Below, in pieces: positions 41,283 through 49,511 of a DNA stretch of 64,000 nucleotides (its first letter is position 1; every line of letters begins with the position of its first letter). This DNA comes from Tamaricihabitans halophyticus. GTDB lineage: Bacteria > Actinomycetota > Actinomycetes > Mycobacteriales > Pseudonocardiaceae. The DNA lies in contig NZ_SLXQ01000007.1 in assembly GCF_004340875.1 (NCBI RefSeq), forward strand, positions 124,001 to 188,000, given 5' to 3'. The position numbers and the translations under genes are program-made. The notes below the pieces were generated by a model. That model did no database searches and was not told the DNA's origin. It was given only the letters and a program-made list of their open reading frames with translations.

Positions 41283-42227
41283 ATGGCCGTAGCCGTACTG
41301 CGCCGCCTCGCGATCCTGCTGGTCAGCGTCTTCGTCGCGTCGATCGTGGTGTTCCTGTTCATGGCGGTACTGCCAGGCGATCCCGCGCAGGTCGCACTGG
41401 GGATCAACGCCACTCCCGACCTCGTCGCCCAGCTGCGCCAGGAGTTCGGGCTGGACAGGCCGCTCATCGTGCAGTACCTGGACTGGATCGCGGGTATTGG
41501 CACTGGCGACTTCGGCGTTTCCTACGTCACCAGGGAGCCCATCGGGCCGCAGCTGGTCGACCGACTCGGCGTGACACTCTGGCTGGTCGGTGCCGGGATC
41601 ACGGTCGCGGTCGCGATAGCGCTACCCCTCGGCACGCTGGCCGCGGTCCGCCATCGCAAGCCGAGCGGCGTGGCGATCTCCGGGCTGTCCCAGATCGGAC
41701 TCGCGGTACCCGCCTTCCTTGCCGGCATGGTGTTGGTGCAGCTGTTCGCGGTGCGGCTGGGCTGGTTGCCCTCCGGCGGTTGGACGCCGCCAAACCAGGA
41801 CGTGGGTGAGTTCCTGCGGGGTCTGATTCTGCCCGCGCTCTCGCTTGGGCTCGTACAAGGCGCGGTGCTGACCCGCTACGTACGTTCGTCCGTGCTCGAC
41901 ACCCTCGGGCAGGACTATCTGCGGACCGCCCGCTCGAAAGGACTGCGCCCGTACCAGGCGTTGGTTCGGCACGGGCTGCGCAACGCGGCGCTGCCGGTGG
42001 TGACCGTGCTCGGCCTGCAGCTGGCGACCCTGCTCATCGGCGCGGTCGTGGTCGAACGAGTCTTCGTACTCCCCGGTTTGGGCAGCATGCTGCTGGACTC
42101 GGTCGCCTCGCGGGATCTGCTCGCGGTGCAAGGCATCGTGCTTGTACTGGTCGTTGGGGTGCTGCTGATCAACTTCGTGGTGGATCTGCTGTATGTCGTG
42201 CTCAACCCAAGGCTGCGGGGGGCGTAG
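41283..42227 (+). CDS. ABC transporter permease, DppB type
   Basis: This 314-residue membrane protein has an N-terminal helix, a periplasmic loop with FGLDRPLIVQYLDWI, and five further helices. The cytoplasmic EAA loop is DYLRTARSKGLRPYQALVRHGLRNA, which contacts the ATPases. GDFGVSYVTREPI is characteristic of DppB. The gene ends with TAG directly before the ATG of the second permease. Confidence 0.92.
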   Translation: MAVAVLRRLAILLVSVFVASIVVFLFMAVLPGDPAQVALGINATPDLVAQLRQEFGLDRPLIVQYLDWIAGIGTGDFGVSYVTREPIGPQLVDRLGVTLWLVGAGITVAVAIALPLGTLAAVRHRKPSGVAISGLSQIGLAVPAFLAGMVLVQLFAVRLGWLPSGGWTPPNQDVGEFLRGLILPALSLGLVQGAVLTRYVRSSVLDTLGQDYLRTARSKGLRPYQALVRHGLRNAALPVVTVLGLQLATLLIGAVVVERVFVLPGLGSMLLDSVASRDLLAVQGIVLVLVVGVLLINFVVDLLYVVLNPRLRGA

Positions 42228-43061
42228 ATGACGACAGCGGCAGGGCGTACCAGGAACGCGAGTTTGCTCGCCGGAGCCGTGCTTGTCGGTCTGGTTGTGC
42301 TGATCGCGCTGGTGTCGTTTCTGTGGACGCCGCATGACCCGCTGCTCGTGGACGCGAGCTCCCGACTGCTTGGACCGACCGGGGAACATCTGCTCGGTAC
42401 CGACAAGTTCGGCAGGGATGTGTTCAGCCAGATCATGGTGGGTGGGCGTACCACGCTCTATGTGGGGATCGTCGCGGTCGGGCTGGCCGCGCTGGTGGGC
42501 ACCCCGCTGGGCATCATGGCCGGAATGTCCCGAGGGTGGCTGGGTGAATTCGTGATGCGCGCCAGCGATCTGGTGCTGGCTTTTCCCGCCCTGCTGCTCG
42601 CGATCATGTTCGGCGCGGTCTTCGGCGCAAGCACGCTCACCGCGATGATCGCGATTGGCATCGCCACCGTGCCCTCGTTCGCGCGGATGGCGCGTTCCGG
42701 CACGTTGCAGGTGATGAGCAGCGAGTACATCCTGGCCGCGCGTACCGCCGGCCGATCAGGCTGGTTCATCGCGCGCCGGCATGTCTGGCCGAATATCTCG
42801 CCGTTGATCATTGTGCAGTCCTCGGTGTCCTTCGCGATCGCCGTACTGGCGGAGGCGGCGCTGTCCTTCCTTGGCTTTGGTACGCGCCCGCCAACCCCGT
42901 CTTGGGGGCGGATGCTGCAGGAATCGCAGGAACTGCTCGCCGTGGAACCGCGCCTGGTCCTGGTTCCCGGCATCGCGATCGCACTGGCGGTACTGGGTTT
43001 CAACCTGCTTGGCGATGGCCTGCGGGACAGGTTCGATCCACGGTTGGAGGTCCGCCGATGA
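42228..43061 (+). CDS. ABC transporter permease, DppC type
   Basis: This 277-residue membrane protein pairs with the upstream permease. It has six helices, the DppC signature HLLGTDKFGRDVFSQIMVGGRTTLYVG, and the EAA loop YILAARTAGRSGWFIARRHVWPN. Its ATG follows the preceding stop without a gap, so translation is coupled. Confidence 0.92.
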   Translation: MTTAAGRTRNASLLAGAVLVGLVVLIALVSFLWTPHDPLLVDASSRLLGPTGEHLLGTDKFGRDVFSQIMVGGRTTLYVGIVAVGLAALVGTPLGIMAGMSRGWLGEFVMRASDLVLAFPALLLAIMFGAVFGASTLTAMIAIGIATVPSFARMARSGTLQVMSSEYILAARTAGRSGWFIARRHVWPNISPLIIVQSSVSFAIAVLAEAALSFLGFGTRPPTPSWGRMLQESQELLAVEPRLVLVPGIAIALAVLGFNLLGDGLRDRFDPRLEVRR

Positions 43062-43071
43062 GGTCGTGGCG

Positions 43072-43878
43072 ATGAACGAAGGTAGTGCGGTCGGCGCCGC
43101 GGAAACGCTGCTGGCGGTGCGCGGGCTGACCGTGACCGTCGGCAGCGAAAACCTGGTCCGAGACGTCTCCTTCGAGATCGGTCGGGGCCAGCGGCTCGGT
43201 CTGATCGGCGAGTCCGGCTCGGGTAAATCACTCACCGCGTCATCCGTCATCGGCCTGCTCCCGGAAGGGCTGCGGGCGGTGGGCTCGGTCGAGCTCGCCG
43301 GCCAGGAACTGCTCAACGCCAATGAGCGATACCTGTCCACGCTGCGCGGCAGCGAACTCGCGATGGTCTTCCAGGAGCCGATGACGGCGCTCAACCCCGC
43401 GATGCGCGTCGGCCGGCAGGTCGCCGAGACGATCCTGTTGCACAACACGCGCCCGAACCGGAAGGCCGCGATGGATACGGCGGTCGAACTGCTGGACACC
43501 GTGCGCCTACCGGACCCGAAGGCGAGCGCGCGGGCTTACCCGCACCAGCTTTCCGGTGGTCAGCGGCAACGCGTGATGCTGGCCATCGCGCTGGCGAATG
43601 AGCCCAGCCTGCTGATCTGCGATGAACCGACGACGGCGCTCGACGTCACCGTGCAAGCACAAATGGTCGAGCTGATCAGCGACGCGACACGGCGGCTGGG
43701 CACCGCCCTGCTGTTCATCACGCACGACCTCGCGGTGATGGCCGGGCTCTGCGAGCGGGTGCTGGTGATGCTGGACGGATCCGTCATCGAAGCCGGCGAC
43801 ACCCGAACGGTGCTCACCGAACCGCGGCACGAATACACCCAGCGGCTGCTGGCCGCCTCGGACCTGGAGGCTCGATGA
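43072..43878 (+). CDS. ABC transporter ATPase, DppD type
   Basis: This 268-residue ATPase has Walker A GESGSGKS, Q-loop VFQEPMTALNP, signature LSGGQRQRV, Walker B LLICDEPTTALD and the switch His in ITHDLAVM. The ATG at 43072, eight bases after TGAGG, is favoured; a GTG at 43066 is possible. The frame is open to 42811 inside the permease gene, which is not coding. Its ATGA stop overlaps the next gene's start. It lacks the long C-terminal extension of many DppD proteins. Confidence 0.92.
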   Translation: MNEGSAVGAAETLLAVRGLTVTVGSENLVRDVSFEIGRGQRLGLIGESGSGKSLTASSVIGLLPEGLRAVGSVELAGQELLNANERYLSTLRGSELAMVFQEPMTALNPAMRVGRQVAETILLHNTRPNRKAAMDTAVELLDTVRLPDPKASARAYPHQLSGGQRQRVMLAIALANEPSLLICDEPTTALDVTVQAQMVELISDATRRLGTALLFITHDLAVMAGLCERVLVMLDGSVIEAGDTRTVLTEPRHEYTQRLLAASDLEAR

Positions 43879-44744
43879 CCGAGCAAACCCAGCCGGCTGG
43901 CACCGAAGCCACTCCGACACAGGTCCCGGCAAACGACGTACCCGCTGGTGATGTCCCTGCTATCGAGGTCAGGGACCTGCGCCGGACCTACACGCGGTCC
44001 CGCACGAACTCGGTGCCGGCGCTGCGCGGCGTATCGTTCGCCGTACCGACCGGTGGGCGCTTCGGCATCGTCGGCGAATCCGGGTCCGGGAAATCCACCC
44101 TGGTCCGACTGCTGGCGGCCTTGGACAAGCCCTCCTCGGGCTCGATCTGGTTTCGGGGACGTCAGATCGACGGGCGCGCCGAGCGCGAACTGGCCTTCCT
44201 ACGTCGCGAACTACAGGTCGTTTTCCAGGACCCAATGGGTTCACTAGACCCACGGATGCGGGTGCGCGATATCGTCGCCGAACCATTGGACCGGCGAACC
44301 AGCCGCGCTGATCGTGCTGACCGGGTGGCCGAACTGCTGGCCGCGGTGGGCCTCGCCGCTGAGGCCGCGGATCGCTATCCACACCAGTTCTCCGGTGGGC
44401 AGCGACAGCGCATCTCGATCGCGAGGGCACTGGCACCAGCTCCACGGGTGTTGATCGCGGACGAGCCAGTGAGCGCATTGGACGTATCCATCCGCGCGCA
44501 GATCCTTGATCTGCTGCTTGACCTCGTCGCGCGCTTCGACCTCACGTTGCTGCTGGTCTCTCACGACCTCGGGGTGATCCGCTACGTCTGCGACACGGTT
44601 GCGGTGATGCGGCGCGGCGAGATCGTCGAACACGGCGCGGTGCACACCGTTTACCAGGCACCTGAGCACCCGTATACCGAAGAGCTCATCACGGCGGCGC
44701 CGAGCCTGCGCGCCGTACTCGACCAGCTGCGGAAGGGATCATGA
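43875..44744 (+). CDS. ABC transporter ATPase, DppF type
   Basis: This 289-residue ATPase has Walker A GESGSGKST, Q-loop VFQDPMGSLDPRM, signature FSGGQRQRI, Walker B LIADEPVSALD and SHDLGVI. The first 25 residues are Pro/Ala/Thr-rich. It starts in an ATGA overlap with the preceding ATPase. It completes the five-part dipeptide-type transporter; dpp-like systems also carry sugars, nickel or amidated solutes, so a peptide substrate is not certain. Confidence 0.92.
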   Translation: MTEQTQPAGTEATPTQVPANDVPAGDVPAIEVRDLRRTYTRSRTNSVPALRGVSFAVPTGGRFGIVGESGSGKSTLVRLLAALDKPSSGSIWFRGRQIDGRAERELAFLRRELQVVFQDPMGSLDPRMRVRDIVAEPLDRRTSRADRADRVAELLAAVGLAAEAADRYPHQFSGGQRQRISIARALAPAPRVLIADEPVSALDVSIRAQILDLLLDLVARFDLTLLLVSHDLGVIRYVCDTVAVMRRGEIVEHGAVHTVYQAPEHPYTEELITAAPSLRAVLDQLRKGS

Positions 44745-44745
44745 C

Positions 44746-45552
44746 GTGACCATGGGCGAGGACCCGAAAGGGCCACGGACGGCCTACCGTGACCTGTTCC
44801 GGCTGCACGGTCGCCGGACGCTCGTATTGGGCGCGGGTAGCGGTATCGGTCGGGAAGCGGCCCACGGGCTCGCGGCGCACGGGGCCGAGGTGGTGTGTGC
44901 CGACCTGGACGGCGATGCGGCCGCGAGCACCGCGAACGCGATCGGCGCGGGCGCCGAACCCTACGAAATCGACCTGCTCGAGCCAGGCGCGGCCGAGCAA
45001 ATGGCCAGCCGCTACGCCGAGACACATGCCGTGGTCATCACCGCGGCCACGAACGTCAGGAAACGCCTCGCCGACTACACCAGAGACGAGTTCGACCGAG
45101 TACTCACGCTCAACCTCGGCGCCACCTTCGAGGTCATCCGTGCCTTCGGGCCGCGGATGGAACACAACGGGGGAGGCAGCATCATCGCGTTCTCCTCGAT
45201 CCGTGCCAGCACCGTGGAGCCAGGCCAAGGACCATACGCGGCGAGCAAAGCCGGTCTGGTGCAGCTACTGCGGACCGCGGCCGCGGAGTTCGGCCATGCG
45301 GGAGTGCGCGCGAACGCGATCGCCCCTGGCGTGGTGGAAACACCGCTCACCGCACAGATCAAGAGTTCCCCCGAGTGGTATCAGGCCTACGCCGCCAAGA
45401 GTGCGCTCGGCAGGTGGGCGAGGCCAGCGGAAATGGTTGGGGCGGTGGTCTACCTCGCCTCCGACGCGTCCAGCTTCGTCACCGGGGCGGTGCTCGCGGT
45501 GGACGGCGGTTGGACGGCCGTGGACGGCAGGTTCGAGCCACCCGCATCGTGA
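44746..45552 (+). CDS. Short-chain dehydrogenase/reductase
   Basis: This 268-residue SDR has the cofactor loop GAGSGIG near residue 30, Asp53 in CADLDGD suggesting NAD(H) preference, catalytic Ser in AFSSIRAS, and Tyr/Lys in YAASK. It begins two bases after the transporter ATPase with a GTG and AAGGGA upstream, so it is in the same operon. It presumably oxidises or reduces part of the imported compound; the substrate is unknown. An ATG at 44752 is possible. Confidence 0.88.
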   Translation: MTMGEDPKGPRTAYRDLFRLHGRRTLVLGAGSGIGREAAHGLAAHGAEVVCADLDGDAAASTANAIGAGAEPYEIDLLEPGAAEQMASRYAETHAVVITAATNVRKRLADYTRDEFDRVLTLNLGATFEVIRAFGPRMEHNGGGSIIAFSSIRASTVEPGQGPYAASKAGLVQLLRTAAAEFGHAGVRANAIAPGVVETPLTAQIKSSPEWYQAYAAKSALGRWARPAEMVGAVVYLASDASSFVTGAVLAVDGGWTAVDGRFEPPAS

Positions 45553-45562
45553 AGGAGCGCCC

Positions 45563-46948
45563 ATGACGGATCTGACCTGGCTCTCGGCCGGCGAGCTGGT
45601 TGAGCAGTACCGAACCAAGGAAATCTCCCCGGTCGAGGTGACCGAGGCGGTCCTCGCCAAGATCGAACGGCTGGAGCCAAGCCTGCACGCGTTGTACGCA
45701 GCGGATCATGCGCGGGCGCTGGATGCCGCTCGCGCATCCGAACGGCGCTGGCACGCAGGCCAGCCCGGCACGCTCGATGGCATACCGCTGACGCTCAAGG
45801 AGAACATCGCCACCGAAGGAACGCCGATACCGCTCGGTACGGCCGCGACCGATCTGGTGCCGGCCGACGCGGACGGGCCAGCGGCCGCACGCTCCCGCGA
45901 GGAGGGCGGGGTACTGCTGGCGAAAACCACGATGCCTGACTACGGGATGCTTACTTCGGGGCTGTCCAGCTTTCACCTGGCTAGCCGTAACCCGTGGGAG
46001 ACCAGCCGCACACCGGGCGGATCCAGCGCGGGTGCGGGCGCGGCGGCCGCGGCTGGCTACGGACCACTGCACGTCGGCACGGATATCGGCGGCTCGATCC
46101 GGCTGCCGGCGGGGTGGTGCGGACTGGTCGGGCTCAAACCGAGTTTCGGCCGGGTACCCGTCGACCCGCCGTACCTCGGTCGCGCGGTCGGACCGATGAC
46201 CAGAACGGTTGCCGACGCCGCCCTGTACATGAGCGTGCTGGCACGCCCGGACAAACGGGACCACCTGAGCCTGCCGCCCGAGCGAATCACCTGGGATCCG
46301 AGGCCGCTCGAACCGGCTACGGTGCGCATTGGGCTGCAGCTGGACGCCGGAGTAGGGCTTGCCGTCGAACCGGAGATCCGTGCGGCGGTAGCGGCTGTCG
46401 CCAGCAAGCTCGAACAAGCCGGGGCGATCGTCGAACCCGTGGCACCGTTCCTGACTCGCGAGATGCTGGACGGGCTCGACCGGTTCTGGCGGGTGCGCTT
46501 CGGCGTGGACTTCGCCGCGCTGCCCGCCGAGCGCAAGGCGAAGATCCTGCCCTATATCGCCGAATGGGTGGCCGGTGGTGACGGGACCTCTGGAACGGAC
46601 GCCTACCGAGGTTTCGCGCAGATCGACGCGATGAGCGTGGCCGCAATTCGCGCGACCGAGCCGTATGACTTCGTACTGTCACCCACCTGCCCGGTATCGG
46701 CTCCGGCCGCCGAATCCGCATCACCGACGGATGATCCACGGCTTCCGTTCGAACACATCGGGTTCACCGTGCCGTACAACATGTCCGGGCAACCCGCCGT
46801 GTCGGTGAACTGTGGCTATACGAGTGCTGGGATGCCGGTTGGGCTGCAGATCGCCGGTGCACGGTTCGCTGACCTCGCGGTCCTGCGCATGGCGGCGACC
46901 ATCGAACAGCTGAGCCAACCAGGGCGGCGCCCGGCGCTGGTGGAGTAG
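45563..46948 (+). CDS. Amidase of the amidase-signature family
   Basis: This 461-residue enzyme hydrolyses a carboxamide bond. The Ser-cisSer-Lys triad is complete: Lys79 in LTLKEN, cis-Ser154 in PGGSSAG and the nucleophile Ser178 in DIGGSIRLP. GAAGGAGCG precedes the ATG at 45563; the same frame is open far upstream across the SDR gene, but only from here does it read as amidase. It is the last gene of the GntR-controlled operon, which suggests an imported amide or N-acyl compound is cleaved inside the cell. Confidence 0.92.
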   Translation: MTDLTWLSAGELVEQYRTKEISPVEVTEAVLAKIERLEPSLHALYAADHARALDAARASERRWHAGQPGTLDGIPLTLKENIATEGTPIPLGTAATDLVPADADGPAAARSREEGGVLLAKTTMPDYGMLTSGLSSFHLASRNPWETSRTPGGSSAGAGAAAAAGYGPLHVGTDIGGSIRLPAGWCGLVGLKPSFGRVPVDPPYLGRAVGPMTRTVADAALYMSVLARPDKRDHLSLPPERITWDPRPLEPATVRIGLQLDAGVGLAVEPEIRAAVAAVASKLEQAGAIVEPVAPFLTREMLDGLDRFWRVRFGVDFAALPAERKAKILPYIAEWVAGGDGTSGTDAYRGFAQIDAMSVAAIRATEPYDFVLSPTCPVSAPAAESASPTDDPRLPFEHIGFTVPYNMSGQPAVSVNCGYTSAGMPVGLQIAGARFADLAVLRMAATIEQLSQPGRRPALVE

Positions 46949-46989
46949 GGTGCTGAGCCTTTCCTGCGCTGGCCTTGAGTGCCGGTGAC

Positions 46990-47382
46990 CTATCCGGCCC
47001 GCCATTCGGCCACGATCTCGTCCACGTCATAGGGCGCCATGTTCAGTGGAGGGCCAGCCGGCGGGATACGGATCGCCGTGCGGATCCTGTCGTTGATGTC
47101 GGCGAGGATACGGCGGACCTCGGACTCCGTACTCGCCTGCCTGGCCGCTGTGAGCGCCAGTTCAGCTTCCTTGCGTAGCGCGAGCGTCGGCGGCAGGTAG
47201 GCCAAATCCTCGTCGCGCAGTTTCTGCTTCACCCACCACATCTCCTCGAGCGGACGGCCAGTGTCGGGGAGTGGTTGTCCAGCGCCCGGCAGATTGTCGA
47301 ACTCGCCGCGTTCCTGTGCCTCGCGAATCTGACGCTCAACCCATGACTCGAAATCAACGCCGGGCGGTTTGCGTTCGGTCAC
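46990..47382 (-). CDS. DUF1992 (DnaJ-C28-like) protein
   Basis: This 130-residue protein has the DUF1992 signature: SWVERQIREAQERGEFDNLPGAGQPLP followed by WVKQKLRDEDLAYLPPTLALRKE. In eukaryotes the same domain is in DNAJC28; in bacteria its function is unknown. The GTG at 47382 follows GAGGGGGAAC; the frame to 47487 is not supported. A strong palindrome overlaps its probable -10 box, so it is likely regulated. Confidence 0.87.
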   Translation of the reverse strand: MTERKPPGVDFESWVERQIREAQERGEFDNLPGAGQPLPDTGRPLEEMWWVKQKLRDEDLAYLPPTLALRKEAELALTAARQASTESEVRRILADINDRIRTAIRIPPAGPPLNMAPYDVDEIVAEWRAG

Positions 47383-47411
47383 CGTTCCCCCTCGGGTAGG
47401 CGCCATCCTGA

Positions 47412-47429
47412 ATGATACGAACGTATCAT
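47412..47429. promoter_or_regulatory. Perfect palindrome before the DUF1992 gene
   Basis: ATGATACG-AA-CGTATCAT has 8-base arms. It overlaps TATGAT (minus strand, 47425-47430), a good -10 box for the DUF1992 gene starting 30 bases downstream. This arrangement fits a repressor operator. Confidence 0.7.
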
Positions 47430-47578
47430 ATCCAGTCTGCTGGCCGGAGAGTTCGACAGGCTGTAGGGGATAAGCCCAGATGCGCAAGAAGCATCGAACG
47501 CTTTAAATGTGCGGCCCGCATATGCGAATAGATAATTCGATCTCGTGACCTGGCCGGACCCTGAATCCGCATGTGTAC

Positions 47579-47602
47579 ATCGTGTTTGACAATATGCACG
47601 AT
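47579..47602. promoter_or_regulatory. Inverted repeat at the XRE regulator start
   Basis: ATCGTG and CACGAT are spaced by 12 bases and end directly before the ATG at 47603. ATGT-GT-ACAT at 47571-47580 overlaps the left arm. An autoregulatory operator is plausible. Confidence 0.4.
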
Positions 47603-48427
47603 ATGAGTTCTCCAGTGATCGCGAAGATCCAACTCGGCCGGGCCATGCGCAGACTGCGCGACGATGCGGGCAAATCCCGGGATGAGGCGGCCAGCGCGCT
47701 GGACTGCGACGTCTCCAAAATCTCCCGGATCGAACAGGGCAAGGGCAGTCTCAAGACGCTCGAGGTCGAGGCGCTGCTGTGGCTGTACGAGGCGCCCGAC
47801 CTCCGCGATCAACTGGTCGAGACGGCACGACTGGCACGTAAACGCACCGCCTATCAGGTGCCGCCCTGGCAGCGGGACTTTGTCGGCATGGAGGCCGAGG
47901 CGCGGACGATCCTGGAGTATCAGCCGGAGGTGGTGCCGGCCCTGCTGCAAACCGAGCGGTACGCACGGGCGGTGCTCGCCGCGGATCCCCGCCGTGCGCC
48001 CGCTGAGGTCGACCGATATGTCGGCGGGCGGCTGGCCCGGCAACAACGCCTCGCCGAGGAGGTCCCGCCGCGACTGCGCATGGTGCTCAGCGAAGGGGCG
48101 ATCCGCCGCTCGGTCGGCGGCCCCGCCGTGCATCGTGAGCAGTTACTGTGGCTTCGGAAGTTCGCCGAGCGCCCGTCCGTTGATCTGCGTGTGCTGCCGT
48201 TCAGCGCCGGCGCGCACGCGGCTATGGGTATCGGCTTCGTCGTGCTCGAACTGCCCGACCCAGAGGTGCGTATCGGCTATGTCGAGACGCTCGACTCCGC
48301 CGACTACCTCACTGAGCCAGCCCAACTCGACCGGTACGCGGAGCTGTTCGAGCGGCTGTTCGACTCCGCGGCCGACGCGGAACAGACTGCGGCGCTCTGC
48401 GCGGAGGTCATTGGCCAGTTGGACTGA
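47603..48427 (+). CDS. XRE-family regulator with a DUF5753 domain
   Basis: This 274-residue protein has an N-terminal lambda-repressor-like HTH (residues about 9-58: LGRAMRRLRDDAGKSRDEAA, CDVSKISRIEQGKGSL) and a C-terminal DUF5753 domain (EYQPEVVPALLQTERYARAVL, LLWLRKFAERPSVDLRVLPF). Such regulators are abundant in Streptomyces and relatives and often sit beside a DUF397 gene; none is here. The ATG at 47603 is preferred; a GTG at 47573 adds ten unlikely residues. It precedes pafB by 94 bases. Its targets are unknown. Confidence 0.88.
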   Translation: MSSPVIAKIQLGRAMRRLRDDAGKSRDEAASALDCDVSKISRIEQGKGSLKTLEVEALLWLYEAPDLRDQLVETARLARKRTAYQVPPWQRDFVGMEAEARTILEYQPEVVPALLQTERYARAVLAADPRRAPAEVDRYVGGRLARQQRLAEEVPPRLRMVLSEGAIRRSVGGPAVHREQLLWLRKFAERPSVDLRVLPFSAGAHAAMGIGFVVLELPDPEVRIGYVETLDSADYLTEPAQLDRYAELFERLFDSAADAEQTAALCAEVIGQLD

Positions 48428-48509
48428 CGCCCCGCGGTGCGCCGCGGCCAATGGCCCATCGAGCGCGCACCGTACGGGGTTTCGGCAACGATCACAGCGG
48501 GTCGCGCGC

Positions 48510-48515
48510 TAGGGT
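48510..48515 (+). promoter_or_regulatory. Probable -10 box of a leaderless pafB transcript
   Basis: TAGGGT is six bases before the GTG at 48522; no Shine-Dalgarno site is present. Confidence 0.55.
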
Positions 48516-48521
48516 TTGGGT

Positions 48522-49511
48522 GTGTCCACCGCACGCGCCGAACGACTCGTCAACCTGGTGCTGTGCCTGCTTTCGACCCGTCAGTACCTGACCGCGGAGC
48601 GTATTCGCGGGATCGTGCCCGGCTATGCGGACGCGGCCAGCGACGAAGCCTTCTTTCGCATGTTCGAGCGGGATAAGACCGAACTGCGCGAACTCGGCAT
48701 CCCGCTGGAAACGGGTAAGAACTCGACCTTCGACGCGATCGATGGCTACCGGATCGCCCGTCGCGATTACGAACTGGGCGAAGTCGACCTGGAACCGGAC
48801 GAGACGGCGGCCGTCGCGCTGGCTGTGCGGCTCTGGGATTCCCCCGAGTTCACCGGCCAGGCACGTGGTGCGCTGCTCAAACTGCGGGCGGCCGGGGTGG
48901 AGGTGGACCAGTCGGCACCAGCGGCCAGTGTCCAACCCCGCGTTCGTGTGGAACCGGCGTTCGCGCCGCTGCTCGCCGCCGCGCAGAACGGGATGTCCGT
49001 CCGGTTCGATTACCGCAAACCGAACAGCTCGGCCGCACAGGGACAGACGGCCAGAAACGTCGAGCCATGGGGCGTCGTTTCGTGGCGTGGACGCTGGTAT
49101 GTCGTCGGCTACGACCGGGATCGCACGGCCCCGCGCTGTTTCCGACTGTCCCGGATCGTTGGCCAGGTCAGCACCGACACGGCCGCGCGGACCAATCGCC
49201 CCGACGGGGTGAACCTGCTGGAAATGGTCGCGGGTACCGGGGACACCGAACCCACGCCGAGCAGCACCGCCACCGTATGGGTCGCCGATGGGCGTGCCGC
49301 CGGTGTCCGACGCAGCGGTCAGGTTGTGGAACGTCGCGAGGTGGCTGGCACGCCCGGAGATATCGTGCACCTCGAGTTTCGACATGTGGAACGGCTCGCC
49401 GGCTGGCTCACCGGATTCGGCCCAGACGTGCTGGTGTTGGACCCGGACGTGCTCGCCAAAACGGTGCATGAACGACTGCTCGTCGCCGCCGGCCTCGGAG
49501 ATCAGCGATGA
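48522..49511 (+). CDS. pafB: DNA-damage regulator PafB (HTH-WYL)
   Basis: This 329-residue protein has a winged HTH (residues about 1-60: ARAERLVNLVLCLLSTRQYLTAERI) and a WYL domain ending in a WCX-type tail (VVSWRGRWYVVGYDRDRTAPRCFRLSRI). With PafC it forms a transcription activator of the mycobacterial DNA-damage response. Despite the name and location it is not part of the degradation machine. The GTG at 48522 agrees with the -10 box; its stop overlaps pafC in ATGA. Confidence 0.94.
   Translation: MSTARAERLVNLVLCLLSTRQYLTAERIRGIVPGYADAASDEAFFRMFERDKTELRELGIPLETGKNSTFDAIDGYRIARRDYELGEVDLEPDETAAVALAVRLWDSPEFTGQARGALLKLRAAGVEVDQSAPAASVQPRVRVEPAFAPLLAAAQNGMSVRFDYRKPNSSAAQGQTARNVEPWGVVSWRGRWYVVGYDRDRTAPRCFRLSRIVGQVSTDTAARTNRPDGVNLLEMVAGTGDTEPTPSSTATVWVADGRAAGVRRSGQVVERREVAGTPGDIVHLEFRHVERLAGWLTGFGPDVLVLDPDVLAKTVHERLLVAAGLGDQR

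Noticed and set aside
42811-43071. Upstream extension of the DppD-type ATPase frame
   Set aside because: It lies inside the permease gene in another frame; the ABC domain starts after 43072.
44789-45562. Long upstream extension of the amidase frame through the SDR gene
   Set aside because: Only from 45563 does it read as amidase, and a ribosome site precedes that ATG. The upstream part is out of frame with the SDR.
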